Assembly (NCBI GenBank): GCA_905182985.1
Contig: CAJJDN010000092.1
Location: 170,788-234,787 of the forward strand
From: Paramecium sonneborni
Taxonomy: Eukaryota > Ciliophora > Oligohymenophorea > Peniculida > Parameciidae
Reading direction: 5' to 3'
DNA: 64,000 bases
The notes beneath the pieces are model-generated. The model did no database searches. It was given only the letters and a program-made list of their open reading frames with translations, and had not been told where the DNA came from. The position numbers and the translations under genes were made by a program. Positions within the stretch are counted from its first letter, which is position 1, and every line of letters starts with the position of its first letter. Below are positions 25,409 through 40,480 of the stretch, piece after piece.

Positions 25409-28400
25409 ATGGGTGACTAAGAACCTCTAAAAAGCAAGGAAGATTATTTTATAAATCGTCTTGCTTGCTCATTCAATATAAGAAACTCAATATAATAAGA
25501 CAAATTCAAGAAATCTTTTGAAACTGAAGATAATAAGTATTATATGGTTAAGAATAAATTAGAATGGTGTTTGATAGATTAATGAAGGATGAAAGTAATA
25601 TGATGGCTGTATTTGCCATATAATCTGGAGCAGAGTCTGTTACATTATTTTCTGATGTTCCTCATCCAGATAAGTTTAGAAAGAAAGGACTGATTGCCCT
25701 CAAAATATCAGAGAGCCCATTATCAGTATAGAATATAACTCAAAATATAGTGTTTTTGGAATTAACAAGAAATGTAACAATCATAAATTATTTTAGATTT
25801 TGGAACATTTATACTCAACATTTTATGAAATAATGAGTCCAATATTGTAGAATCCAAGTAATCAATAAGGATGGACAGATTTGGTAGCTAAAGACTTAAT
25901 GGAAAAGTTCAATGCATATGTTGCCTAAGTGTATGTAATGATAGGTTAGATTGAAGGAAGAACTAAATTGGTATACAATAGCAATATATTAAAAGCCAAT
26001 TCCATCACATAAATTGACGTAATCAGATACAACTCCAGCTAAAGATAAGGCTCATGTTTATGAAAGTTCAATAATAACATGGACTAAATAAATAAAGAAT
26101 GTATTGAAATTGGAACCAGAATAAGCTTTAAAAAATGGACACAATCCAGGACCTTTAGTAGAATTAAAATTTTGGGAGAACAAAGCAGCTAATCTTAATA
26201 GCATTAAAGAATAATTGGAAGGACCAGAAGTGATTAAGATTTTAAGATTTCTAGAAGTAAATAAATCAACATATACAAATCCATTTTCAAAATTATAAAG
26301 AGAAGTAGCTAAGGCAAGAGAAGAAGCTAATGATAATAATAAATTTTTAGATTTATTAAAAGATCCATTTTAAAGACTTTAAGATACAGGTGGAGATTTT
26401 TAAGCTTTACATGAATTATTTATACCAATCATGCATAGAATATTATTGATTTGGAAGAATTCTAAATTTTATAATACTCCTCCAAGATTAGTCGTTTTAA
26501 TTAGAGAAATATGCAATGCCATCATAACTAAAGCTTAAGATTTTGTTAATGGACCTATGATTTTTTAGATGATAAGTTCAGAAGAGACATTTGAAGCTTG
26601 TGAGAAATTATAAATTACTATTGATGTTTGTACAAAGTTTAAAGATGCGTACTTTGAGTATAAAGCTAAAGCTGAAGGTAATTGGAAATTAACAACAAAT
26701 GCTTTATTTGTAAGATTGGATTCATTTTTAGAGAGATGTCATGATATTTTACATTTAACTAATACAATAGTTCAATTTAATAAATTAGCAAAAATTGATT
26801 TAGGAGGAACAAAGGGAAAAACATTAACTGAATCAGTTTAATAAATTTTTGTGGAATTTTAAAAGGCAGTAGAATAATTCTAATAAGTTAAATATGATAT
26901 TATGGATATTACTTAAAAAGAATTTGATGATAGTTTTTATGAATTTAGATCAAAGATAAAAGAACTAGAGAGAAGATTGGCTTCAGTAATTACATAAGGT
27001 TTTGATGATTATGATACATTACATGGAAGATTCAAATTATTAGATAGTTTTGAAGGTTTATTATCGAGGCCAATAATTTAAGATGAATTGGAGAAAAAAC
27101 ACATAGTTTTATTAGATATGTACAAATAAGACTTGAAATAAGTGCAACAAATATTTTTGGAAGGATATGAATTAGTTGATAAATTACATGAAAGAGCTCC
27201 AATTTATAATAATATGCCTCCAATAGCAGGAGCATTGATGTGGTGTAAGGGATTAAGAGATAGAATAACTGAACCATTAGATAAATTGGCTTAATTAGGA
27301 TAAGGTATAACAGAGAGAGAAGAATATAAGGATGTATTGAAATTATACTAATCAATTACAAAATAAATAAAGGATTATGAATAAACAAAGATTTTGAGTT
27401 GGGAATAAGAAGTTGGTAAAGTATCAGAAGAAAAGTAAAAGCAACCTTTATTAGCCAAAGATGAGAATGGATTATTAAGAGTTAATTTTGATCCTGCTTT
27501 AGTTAGATTGTTGAGAGAAGTCAAATATTTCACTTTACTTGAATAACCAGTTCCTGAATCTGCTTCTGAATTGTATTCTAAGAATGATACTTTCAGAGAT
27601 TATATAGTCTAATTGGAAATGATAGTAGAGAATCATAATTTCATTGTTACTTAATTACATCCAATGGAAGAACCATTAATAAAAAATAGAATTGAAAAAA
27701 TGGATGAAGTTCTTAAACCAGGTATTGAGCATTATAAATGGAAAAGTAATGATATCAATAAGTTTATTGAAACAGCTAAGGCTACTGTTGATGAATTACA
27801 TTAAATTGTATAAAAAATGAAGGAAACATTAAAAAAGATAGAATAAGCATTGGAGAAATTCAATACAAAAATTATAGAAAGAAAAAATAAACCAATGTCT
27901 CCTGATGATTATGATTAATTCTTAAAAGCTGTTGTATAAAATAAATTATCTATTGTTAAAGAAAATGGTACTTCAATTAATAAACTTGTTAAAGAAGTAC
28001 TTGATTAAGTTAAAGTTGATAAGAAATAGTAAGCTTGGATTAATTATCAATATTATTTAAATTCTATAGTAATTAATGGTTTAGCAAGAGCTATCATCAC
28101 TGCTTTAACACATATGAATGAACAAATAAATCCATAATATATTAAGAAACATGAGATTGCCCCACTCTTTGATATAAAATTGGAATTGTTTAGGAATGTA
28201 GGAATTTAATATGAGCCAGAGATTGAAGAAACTACTCAAGGTTAAAGTGTACGTAATACCATAAGAGGATGGGCTAATGATATGTTCTATATTGCAGGTC
28301 AATTTTAAAGATTAGATTCAGCTAATCCTTTTGGTGATTACTTACCTGAAATTAGAGAATATTTTGAAATCAAAGAAGTAGTCTAAGCAATCAATTAAAA

Positions 28401-31400
28401 TTTAGATTATATTGAAGAAGAAACAAGATCATTTAAATAATCTTATATGACTTATAGTTATCTTTGGTTAGAAGATCCTAAGTAAGCATTTGAAGATTTC
28501 ATGTTAAAGAATGAACCTAAAGATGCTCCTGAAGATGAAGATCAATCATAAAATCCTCTATTATAAGGATGTAGAATCAAAATACCAAAATTAGACTTAT
28601 TTGATGATAAAATCACAACTTTAAAGAATATTCAATAAGAAATTAATAGAATCATGACACCATATGAGATATCTTGGTTAAGAATCAATCTTTAACCATT
28701 GAAAAGTGCTCTTGAAAATAAGGTTAGTCAATAAATAAAAGTCTATACAGAATTTTTGGTTGTTTAATTCAAGACTACTTTAAAAAATCTAAAAGGTTTT
28801 ATCCAAAGAACAAATGATGGCATCAAAGAAAATCCAGCAAGTGAAGAAAATACAGGAAATAGAGACTTGTTAATGAAAGTTATGAGAGTAATATCTGATG
28901 TTAAGGACGTAGAACACAAATGTGAAGGAATTGTTGTAAGAATGAAAGAAATGGTTAATAAATTAAAAAAACATGGAGTTTAAATTATGGAAAAAGGAGA
29001 AGAAGACCCAGTATAAAGTATTGATAATGCATTTACATAATTTAATGAAACTACATAGAAAGTATTCAAGATTAAAGCTGAAATATTACCACTTCAAACT
29101 TAAGAAACAATTAATATTAAGAAGAAATTAGATGAATTCTAAAAGAAAGTATCAGACTTTAGAACTGACACCTTAAATCATCTACCTTATAGTTATCATG
29201 ATGATATGAAGATGGATCAAATATTATATTCTTATGTTACAATCGATGACTACTATAAAAAATTATTATAAATGGAAAAAGAAGCAGCAGATTATAATTA
29301 ATTGGAAAAATTATTTGAATTGGAAAAGAGTGCTTATAAATAATTGAGAGAAACCAATGTTGATTTGAAATCATTAAAAATAATGTGGGATGCCATTTCA
29401 ATGGTTAATTACTAATATAATGATTGGAAATCAAAACCATTCAGATAAATTAAGGCAGATGTTTTATTAGAATCAAATAAAGTCTTAGGAACTTAATTAA
29501 AGAACTTACCAAAAGAAGTCAAGAATTTTAAAGGTTACAATGCAATTGTTGATAAAGTCAAGAATATGTCAGTTGTATTACCCTTAGTCTCAGCTTTACA
29601 TAGTGAATTTATGGAAGATAGACATTGGAGTTAAGTGAAAGATATGACGAAAAGTAAATTTGAACATAAAGCTATGACTTTCTTATTTGATGATATTCTT
29701 GCCTTATAATTGTATAAATTTGATGCCTAAATTAATGAAGTTGTAGAAGTGGCTTCAAAAGAAGCTAAAATTGAAAAGAAATTGAAAATGATAGAAACTG
29801 CTTGGTTGAAGTAAATCTTTGAATTTGAAGATTATAAAGAGACAAAGATCTTTTTACCATTAGATAATATGATGGAAATGTTAGATTAACACTCTCTTGA
29901 TTTGATGGGTATGAAAGGATAAGGTAAATATGTTGAATTCTTTTATAATACTGTAGAAGATTGGAGAGAAAAATTAGGTAGAGTTGATTCTGTTGTTGGT
30001 GAATGGTTAAAAGTACAAAAGAATTGGAAGACATTAGTTAATATTTTTATAGGATCTGAAGATATTAGAATGTAATTACCAGAAGATACTAAAGTATTTG
30101 AAGCTGTTGATAAAGAATTCAGAGAACTTATGACTGAAGTTGCTGCTAATCCATTAGTTATTGAAGCATGCATTAATGAAAGAAAAGATTAATTGGTTGC
30201 AATGAGTGTTAATATTAAAAAATGTGAAAAGGCACTTAATGATTATTTAGAATAGAAAAAGAAAGCTTTCCCAAGATTCTATTTCTTATCCAATCAATCT
30301 TTATTAACAATCTTATCAAATGGTTAAAATCCACCTAAAGTTTGTGAATTCTTAGGAGATTGTTTTGATGGAATGAAAACCCTAAGTTTTGAATAATAGA
30401 AAAATCCTAATGATATTCCAAGAAGCACTCATAGTATGATTTCTAAAGATGATGAGAAGGTTCCATTCTCATCCAATTTTGAATGCGTTGGTGCTGTTGA
30501 ACATTGGTTATCATCTTTAGAATATAAAATGAGAGAAACACTTGAAGAAATCTTAGAAAAAGCAAAGGAAACATCTGAAAATTGGGAAAGTGGAGATAAT
30601 CCCAGAGAAGATTGGGTTAAACATTATTGTGCTTAAATTGCATTATTAACTACATAAATTGTATGGACTGAAGATGTTACTAGAGCATTTGAAGATTTAG
30701 CTGGTGGTGCTGAAACTGCTATGAAAGAATGTTTGAAATTAATTGAAGTTCGTATTGATAATTTAATTAAAAAAGTTAGAGGTAATCTAGAAATCCTTGA
30801 ACGTATGAAAATCATTAATATCATTACTATTGATGTCCATTCCAGAGATGTTGTTGAAAAATTCTGTCTTTAAAAAACTTAAGAATTAGAATCATTTGCT
30901 TGGTTATCTTAATTGAAATTCTACTGGGATAATAAGGATAATGATATGCATTTAAGATAAGCATTGAGATTCAAATGGGAAAAAGAAAAGGATAAATCAA
31001 AGTGTATTATTAGAATTGTTGATTGGTTCAGATTCTATTCATATGAATATGTTGGTAATGCATTAAGATTGGTCATTACTCCCTTAACAGATAGATGTTA
31101 TATCACATTAACATAAGCATTAAATTTAACTATGGGTGGAGCACCTGCTGGTCCAGCTGGTACTGGAAAGACTGAGACAACAAAAGATTTAGGTAGAGCA
31201 GTAGGATTGCCTGTTATGGTGTTCAATTGTTCAGATCAGATGGGTAAGGATTCAATGGCTTAAATCTTTATGGGTTTGTCTTAATCAGGAGCATGGGGAT
31301 GTTTTGATGAGTTTAATAGAATAGCAATAGAAGTGTTATCAGTCATTAGTACACAAGTTAAAACAATATTGGATGCATTGAAGGAAAAGAAGCCAAAGTT

Positions 31401-34400
31401 GATATTTATGGAAGAAGGAGAAATTTCAATATAAGACACAGTAGGATTTTTCATCACAATGAATCCAGGATATGCAGGAAGAACAGAATTGCCAGAAAAT
31501 TTGAAAGCATTGTTCAGATCATGTGCAATGGTTGTACCAGATTTAGTGTTAATTTGTGAGAATATGTTAATGTCTGAAGGTTTCCAATAGGCAAGAGCAT
31601 TAAGTAGAAAGTTCGTATCTTTGTATATGTTGTCAAGAGAATTGTTATCTAAAGCAAGACATTATGATTGGGGTTTGAGAGCAGTAAAATCAGTGTTAAG
31701 ATAAGCAGGTAAATTGAAGAGAGCAGATCCATAGATAGCAGAAGATCCATTGTTGATGAGAGCTTTGAGAGATTTCAATATGCCAAAGATTGTGACAGAT
31801 GATAAACCAATATTTTTGGGTTTGATAGGAGATTTATTCCCAAGAATAGAATGTGAAAGTAAAACAAATCCAGAATTGAAGAGAGTAGTCGTAGAAACAA
31901 CTAAATAAGATATGGGTTTAGTAGCAGAGGAGATGTTTGTATTGAAAATAGTTTAATTGGCAGAAATATTGGAAGTTAGACATTGTGTATTTGTTATAGG
32001 TCCACCAGGATGTGGTAAGACAAGTGTTTGGAAGACATTAGCAAGAACTCATTATAATAGAGGTGAAGATTTTGAATTGGATACATTAAATCCAAAGGCA
32101 GTTACATCAGATGAATTATTTGGTTGTTATACTAAAACAAAAGAATGGAAGAATGGTGTGTTGAGTATGATTATGAAGAATTAAAATAAATGTGAAGAGA
32201 AATATAAACCTACTCATTTACATAAATGGTCTATATTAGATGGAGATATTGATCCAGAATGGATTGAATCATTGAATACAGTCATGGATGATAATAAAGT
32301 ACTTACACTTGTGTCAAATGATAGAATTCCTTTAACTCCCTCAATGAGATTATTATTTGAAGTTTCTAATTTAAAGAATGCCACTCCTGCAACAGTATCT
32401 AGAGGTGGTGTATTGTTTATTAATGAAACTGATATTGGTTGGATGCCTTATATGAATAGTTGGTTAGAAAGATCATTTGAAAAATGTGTAGTTAAAAGAG
32501 AAGGTTTAATGGGTTAGGTACCTAATTCACCATAAATTGATGATATTGCTAAATCAGTTTTCTATAGATGTTTCTAATAATACTTTGAGACCAATCCAGA
32601 TATCAGAGATAAGAGTAAAGTTAGACTTATTGTCCCATAAGTTGATATTGCTTAAGTAATGACTATTTGTATGATTCTGGATGCCTTACTTTTAGAAACT
32701 GATTACTAAAAGATTGCTTAAATGAAAGAAGATGATTAAAAAATGATTTATGAAGCTTACTTTATTTATGCAGGAATGTGGGCTATTGGAGGTTGTTTTG
32801 GAGGAGGATAAGATGATGAAAAAGATATGAAAGATTTCAATTCTGTTTGGAAGGCTGCTGCTAAAGTCAGAATGCCAGAATAAGGAATGTGTTTCGATTA
32901 CTATTTTGATTTTGTTGAATAAAAATGGACACATTGGTAAGGAAGAGTTGTTCCTTATATTGCTACTGATGAAGCTATCTTCTCCAAAATTTATGTTGCT
33001 ACTCTTCATACCACTAGATTGAGAACTCTCTTAGATTATCATCTTAAAAGAAAAAAGTGTGTATTATTTGTTGGATCTGCTGGTACTGGTAAATCTGCTG
33101 TCATCAAAGATTATTTAAGTCAAACTAAAACCGATTAAGTCTCTTATAAAACTATCAACTTTTCATCTTTTACTGATTCATTAGCTTTGTAAAAGAATAT
33201 TGAATCTATGGTTGAAAAGAAATCTGGTAGAACTTTTGGTAGTGCTACTGGTAAAGCTTTAATCTGTTTCATTGATGATATGAATATGCCATATGTTGAT
33301 AAATATGGTACATAATAACCCATCTAATTACTCAGATAAGTTGTTGATTATGGAAGTGTTTTCAATAGAGAACAATTAGAAGAACGAAAATTCCTTTAAG
33401 ATTTACTCTTCTTTAGTGCTTTGAATCAAAAATCAGGATCTTTCACTATTGATCTAAGATTATAAAGAAATTTCTCTGTCTTCACTATGTACACACCTAA
33501 TGCTGAAATCATTAAAACTATCTTTGGTGCCATCTTAAACAGTCATTTAGCAACTTTTGATGATAAAATTCATAAGTTATCAGATAAGATAATTGAAGCC
33601 ACAATTCACTTGTTTAATAAGGTTCTAAAAGATACAAGATATTCACCTTCAGCCAGAAAATTCCATTATCAATTTAATTTCAGAGAACTTGCAAAGGTTG
33701 TAGAAGGTATAATGAGATCAACACCAAATTAATATAGAGGATAACCAAATAGAATGCTCAGATTATGGGCACATGAGGCAAAGAGAGTTTTTGAAGATAG
33801 ATTTATAAATGAAGAGGATATAAAAGTGTTTAGAGATTATGTAAAGGATGCATTAGTTAAGAACATTGGAGAACCAGATGATAAGGACAATCCTTTGGAA
33901 GAACCAAATGTATTTACATCATTTGTAGCAGCTCATATTGGGTAGGAATAATAATACACAAATTGTGATGCTTAAACTTTAAAGAAGGTTTTGGAAGATA
34001 AATTAAGAGAATATAATGAAGTGAAAGCAATGATGAATTTAGTATTATTCTAGTAGGCTATGGAACATGTTTGTAGAATAGCACGTATATTGGAATTGCC
34101 AGGAGGTAATGCATTATTGGTTGGTGTTGGTGGTTCTGGTAAATAATCATTAACAAGATTGGCTACATTCATTTTAGGATACGAAGCTGATTAAATGGTA
34201 GTTACTTCAAATTTCACAATAAATGATTTAAGAAATTACTTATAAGAAATCTACAAGAAAGTTGCAAAACCAAGTGCAGGAAGTAGATGTTATATATTGA
34301 CAGATTCTCAAATAAAAGAGGAAATCTTTTTGATTCCTATAAATGATATGTTAAATTCAGGATGGATATTTGATTTATTCCCTAAAGAGGATTATGATAA

Positions 34401-37400
34401 TATGATATAAGGATTAAGAAATGAAGCAAAAGGAGCAGGTGTATTAGATAATTTAGAATCAATAACTTAATACTTTTTAGATAAGATGAGAAAGAATCTT
34501 CATGTAGTATTGTGTTTCTCTCCAGTTGGTGATACAATGCGTATTAGATCACGTAAATTCCCAGGTATTATTAATTCAACAAGTGTTGATTGGTTCCATC
34601 CATGGCCAAAAGATGCTCTAATTGATGTGTCTTATAGATTTATTTAAGAAGTAGAATTAGACACAGATGATTTGAGAAAGATTATATCACTTCATATGGC
34701 TGAAGTTCATCTTTCAATTGATTATGCTAATTAGAAATATTTATAATTAGAAAGAAGATACAATTATACAACACCAAAATCATTTTTGGAATTGATTGAA
34801 TATTATAAGAAATTATTGGGTGAGAAGAGAGAATAGATCTCTAAATAAATCAAGAGATATGAATAAGGTTTATAAATTTTGGCAGATACACAAGGCAAAG
34901 TATAATTGTTATAAGCTGAATTGAAAATTAAAATGGTTGAAGTCGATAAAAAGAAAAATGAAACTGATATTTTAATTGAGAAAGTAGGAAAAGAATCTGC
35001 AGTTGCTGAAGTAGAATAGAAGATTGCTAATGAAGAAGAAGAAAAAACTAATGCAGCATCAAAATCAGCAGAAGATTTAGCTGAAACTGCAAGAGTTGAA
35101 TTAGAAAAAGCATTACCTGCATTAGAAAAAGCTAAAGCAGCTGTTGATTGTATTAAGAAACCATAAATTACAGAAATGAAATCTTTAGGTTCACCTCCTA
35201 CAGGTGTGTTAACAACTGCTAGAGCTGTTCTTATATTATTAGGTGAGAAAATCACTCTATAAGATCCTGAAGATAAATTATGGAAGAAATCATAATAAGT
35301 TATGAATAATCCACAACAGTTCTTAGATAGAATAATTAACTTTAATGGTAAATCAATTGATCCATAAATTTTGGCATCTGTTAATAAAATTATAGAAGAT
35401 CCTGCTTAGAAATTTAATGAAGAATCAATGAAAGGATAAAACTATGCTGCATCTAAATTATGTGCTTGGGCTGTTAATATTGTTACTTTCAACACTATTT
35501 TCAAGTTGGTAGATCCACTTGAAAAATCAAGAGATGCTGCTATGGCTGATTTAGAATAAAAGAAAAAGGAATTAGCTGTTGTAAAGGAGAAAGTCAGAGC
35601 ATTGAATGAAAAAGTTAATAAATTAAAGAAAGATTTAGAAGAAGCTGAAAGAGTTAAATAATTAGTTGAAGCTGATGCAAATGCTTGTTTAGAGAAGTTA
35701 TCAGCTGCAGAAAAACTAGTTAATGGTTTAGCAGGAGAAAATAAACGTTGGGGAGAGAATGTTAAAGAATTATCTGGTAATATTAAATCAGTTGTAGGAA
35801 ATGCATTATTAGCTGCTGCATTTGTGTCATACATTGGAGCATTCTCAGCTAAATTAAGATTAGAATTATGGTCTAAAATTTGGTTAACCGATTTATAAGC
35901 CAAATAGATTCCTTTGACATAAGGTATAGATCCACTCAAGATTTTAACAACTGAAGCTAAGATAGCCAGTTGGAAGAATGAAGGATTATAATCAGATCAA
36001 ATGTCTTTAGAAAATGCTTCAATTATTAGTGCTTGTTCAAGATGGCCACTTATTATAGATCCATAATTATAAGGTTCAGTATGGATTAGAGGATCTTAAG
36101 GTGATAATTTAGTTACTATTAATGTCAGTTAGAATAAATGGTTATAATAATTGAATTCCTCAATTCCTTTGGGTAAAGCAGTGTTATTGGAAGGTATTTA
36201 ATAAGAAATTGATGCTACACTTGATCCTTTATTAAGTAGAGCTATTGTAAGAAAAGGAAAGAGTATTTATTTAGAGTTAGGAGGTGAATAAATTGATTAC
36301 GATCCTAAATTTAAACTATTTTTAATGACTAAGTTGTATAATCCACATTTCAGACCTGAAATTGCTGCTTAATGTACAATCATTAACTTTATTGTTACTG
36401 AATCAGGTTTAGAAGAATAATTACTTGCTGCAGTTGTGAATATTGAAAGAAATGAATTAGAAATGAAGAGATAAGAATTGGTTAAATAACAAAATGAATT
36501 TTCAGTGCAATTAGATAAATTAGAAGAAAATCTTTTGATTTAATTATCTGAAGCTGATCCTGCAACTATTTTAGAAAATAAGAGTTTGATTGCTAATTTG
36601 GATAATACTAAATAAACATCTAATACAATTACAGAATAGAGTAAGATTGCAAAAGTGACTGAAGTTGAAATCAATCAATAAAGAGAAATTTATAGAATAG
36701 TAGCTGCAGAAGGTGCTATGCTTTATTTCTTGGTAATTTAATTATGTGTTATGGAACATATGTATCAATATTCTTTGGAATCATTCAATAAATTCTTCTT
36801 TAAAGCTATTGAAAGAACTTCAATAAGAGATGAAACTAGAACAGAAGAATTGAGAAAGAATATTAGATATACAATTTATTAATGGATAAGTAGAGGATTA
36901 TTTGAAAAACATAAATTAATCTTTTTAACATTGATAACATTTAGATTGATGTAAAAGAAAGTAATTGAAGTTGTTTATGAGCCAGCTGAAATGGATTTCT
37001 TAATAAAATGTGTTCCTAGAGCAGGAGTTGAAAATAATTTGGATTGGTTACCAAATTAAGCATGGGATTCAGTACAAGGAATGATATAATTAGAAGAATT
37101 TAAATTATTTGCTTAGAATATGGAGAAGGATGCTCCAATAAGATTTAAAGATTGGTATAATGAATTATAACCAGAAGATGTAAAATTACCATTCGATTGG
37201 AAAAGACTGGATTAAATGCCATTTAAAAAATTATTAGTTTTAAGATGTTTAAGACCAGATCGTATTACATCTGCATTAACAAATTTCATAAGATTTGCAT
37301 TACCATAAGGAGAATCTTTTGTTGAAATGGATTCAAAATTGAATTTCTCAGATGTGCTATCAGGATCAGTAGATGATTCAGATGCAACTATTCCAATATT

Positions 37401-40400
37401 CTTTATATTATCTCCAGGAGCCGATCCTGTAAAGGAAGTTGAAAAATTGGCAAGATTAAATAAGATAGAGCCAGGAAAATCATTTTGGAATATCTCATTA
37501 GGATAAGGTTAAGATGAAATAGCTAGACGTAGAATAGAAGAAGGTAATAAAGAAGGACATTGGGTAATGTTATAAAATATTCATTTGATGCCTAAATGGT
37601 TATTAGAATTAGAGAAGATCTTGGATTCTTTCACAGGAGAATAAGGAGGTGGTAATCCAAGATTTAGACTATTTTTATCAGCTGAACCTTCTAGTGGAAT
37701 TCCTATAGGATTATTAGATAGATCAATTAAATTAACAAATGAACCACCTGCAGGTTTAAGAGCAAATATGAAGAGAGCTTGGGCTTATTTCAGTAAAGAT
37801 GAAATAGAAGATAAAGATCCAAAGATTAAATCAATTTTGTTTGGTTTATGTTTCTTCCATTCTACTGTTATTGAGAGAAGACGTTTTGGACCTAAAGGAT
37901 GGAATATGTCTTATCCATTCAATATGGGAGATTTAAGAGATTCATATTTGGTTATGAATAGATATATGGAATAAGGAGCAGGTGGTAAAGTACCATTTGA
38001 TGATTTAAGATATATCTTTGGTGAAATTATGTATGGTGGTCACATTGTTGATGATTGGGATAGAAGATTGTGTATGGGTTATTTAGATAATATCATGCAT
38101 GAAGGAATATTTGATGAATTGGAATTATTCCCTTTCATTGAAGGTAAAAACTTATCATTTAAAGTTCCACCACCAAATAATTATGAGAAATATATAGAAC
38201 ATATTGAATAAGTATTAACATAAGAAACTCCACTTGCTTATGGATTACATTCAAATGCAGAAATAGGTTTCAGAACTCAACAGTGTTTAACTCTCTTCTC
38301 AACTCTCTTAGAATTGTAACCTAAAGATAGTGCTAATGAAGAGAGTAGTAGTGGTGTAAGATCAAAGAATGAAATTGTATAAGATCTTATTAAATATTTG
38401 GCTGAAGATGTTAACTTAAAATCTATGATATTTAATATTGATGAGATTAAGAATAAGATTGATGCTGAAAATAAAGGACCTTATTAAAATGTATTCTTGT
38501 AGGAACTTGAATATATGAATTACTTATTAATTGAAATTGTTAGATCAATGGAAGAAATAGATTAAGGTTTTAGAGGTATTTTAACAATCTCTGAATAAAT
38601 GGAATAGATTATTGATGCTATTGCTTTGAATAGAGTACCTGCAGTTTGGGTAGCATTAGCATATCCTTCTAAGAGAGGTTTGGCATCATGGCTAACTAAT
38701 CTTATTAAGAGAATAGAATAATTGAATCTATTTAGAGACGATCCTTATGCTATTCCCAAAGTTACTATGATTGGCAGATTCTTTAATCCTCAATCATTCT
38801 TAACCGCTATTAAATAGGTTATAGGTAGATAAAGAGCATAAGAATTAAATAGATTATATATTGCTACTGAAGTTACTAAAAAGAGTATAGAAGAAATTGA
38901 TTAAACTGCTAAAGATGGTGCATATGTCTTTGGATTTGTATTAGAAGGAGGTATATATTGTATTTCTATTTTCTCTAGCTCGTTGGGATGTAGTCACAGG
39001 ATAACTTGAAGAATCTAGACCTAAAGAAATGTTTAGTGTCTTACCTGTTGTTTATTGTAAAGCACTCATGGTACCAGCTGAAGGAAAAGAAGATAAAGCT
39101 CTCTATTAATGTCCCTGCTATAGAACTGAAGATAGAGGTAATACTTATATCTTCACTGGACAACTCAAAACCAGACTTAATCCAAGAAAATGGATTTTAG
39201 CTGGAGTTGCACTTCTACTTGATGTTGAAGGTGTCTCAGATGAAGCTGCTGCTGCTAAAAAAGAAAAGAAANGTGTATGGGTTATTTAGATAATATCATG
39301 CATGAAGGAATATTTGATGAATTGGAATTATTCCCTTTCATTGAAGGTAAAAACTTATCATTTAAAGTTCCACCACCAAATAATTATGAGAAATATATAG
39401 AACATATTGAATAAGTATTAACATAAGAAACTCCACTTGCTTATGGATTACATTCAAATGCAGAAATAGGTTTCAGAACTCAACAGTGTTTAACTCTCTT
39501 CTCAACTCTCTTAGAATTGTAACCTAAAGATAGTGCTAATGAAGAGAGTAGTAGTGGTGTAAGATCAAAGAATGAAATTGTATAAGATCTTATTAAATAT
39601 TTGGCTGAAGATGTTAACTTAAAATCTATGATATTTAATATTGATGAGATTAAGAATAAGATTGATGCTGAAAATAAAGGACCTTATTAAAATGTATTCT
39701 TGTAGGAACTTGAATATATGAATTACTTATTAATTGAAATTGTTAGATCAATGGAAGAAATAGATTAAGGTTTTAGAGGTATTTTAACAATCTCTGAATA
39801 AATGGAATAGATTATTGATGCTATTGCTTTGAATAGAGTACCTGCAGTTTGGGTAGCATTAGCATATCCTTCTAAGAGAGGTTTGGCATCATGGCTAACT
39901 AATCTTATTAAGAGAATAGAATAATTGAATCTATTTAGAGACGATCCTTATGCTATTCCCAAAGTTACTATGATTGGCAGATTCTTTAATCCTCAATCAT
40001 TCTTAACCGCTATTAAATAGGTTATAGGTAGATAAAGAGCATAAGAATTAAATAGATTATATATTGCTACTGAAGTTACTAAAAAGAGTATAGAAGAAAT
40101 TGATTAAACTGCTAAAGATGGTGCATATGTCTTTGGATTTGTATTAGAAGGAGGTATATATTGTATTTCTATTTTCTCTAGCTCGTTGGGATGTAGTCAC
40201 AGGATAACTTGAAGAATCTAGACCTAAAGAAATGTTTAGTGTCTTACCTGTTGTTTATTGTAAAGCACTCATGGTACCAGCTGAAGGAAAAGAAGATAAA
40301 GCTCTCTATTAATGTCCCTGCTATAGAACTGAAGATAGAGGTAATACTTATATCTTCACTGGACAACTCAAAACCAGACTTAATCCAAGAAAATGGATTT

Positions 40401-40480
40401 TAGCTGGAGTTGCACTTCTACTTGATGTTGAAGGTGTCTCAGATGAAGCTGCTGCTGCTAAAAAAGAAAAGAAAGCTTGA
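25409..40480 (+). CDS. Axonemal dynein heavy chain, outer-arm beta-like
   Basis: After removing introns 25537-25562, 25774-25796, 25971-25995 and 38951-38978 (copied at 40154-40181), and one copy of the 1,202-bp duplication plus N, exactly 4,589 codons remain. The motor drives ciliary beating by ATP-dependent sliding on microtubules. The four nucleotide loops are GPAGTGKT (AAA1), GPPGCGKT (AAA2), GSAGTGKS (AAA3) and GVGGSGKQ (AAA4). The stalk coiled coil lies around 34800-35750 with its microtubule-binding head between ([16 protein letters not shown]). The N-terminal tail has the [16 protein letters not shown] block. The C-terminus has [20 protein letters not shown], closer to outer-arm beta chains than to inner-arm chains, and ends in [10 protein letters not shown]. 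Subtype is an inference. The coordinates include the artefactual duplicate. Confidence 0.95.
38070..39271 (+). repeat. 1,202-bp direct repeat, copy 1 (assembly artefact)
   Basis: Bases 38070-39271 recur at 39273-40474 with a single N between. The copies look identical, including the 28-nt intron. In copy 1 the dynein frame ends abruptly at the N just before the last codon; copy 2 carries the real stop at 40478-40480. Confidence 0.9.
39272..39272. other. Single undetermined base joining duplicated contig ends
   Basis: One N sits exactly at the boundary of the two identical 1,202-bp segments. Confidence 0.95.
39273..40474 (+). repeat. 1,202-bp direct repeat, copy 2 (assembly artefact)
   Basis: Second copy of 38070-39271, followed by the final codon and TGA of the dynein gene. 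Confidence 0.9.

Noticed and set aside
38070..40474. True tandem duplication of the dynein C-terminal domain
   Set aside because: Copies are identical including the intron, meet exactly at an N, and removing one gives an exact frame and a normal dynein length.
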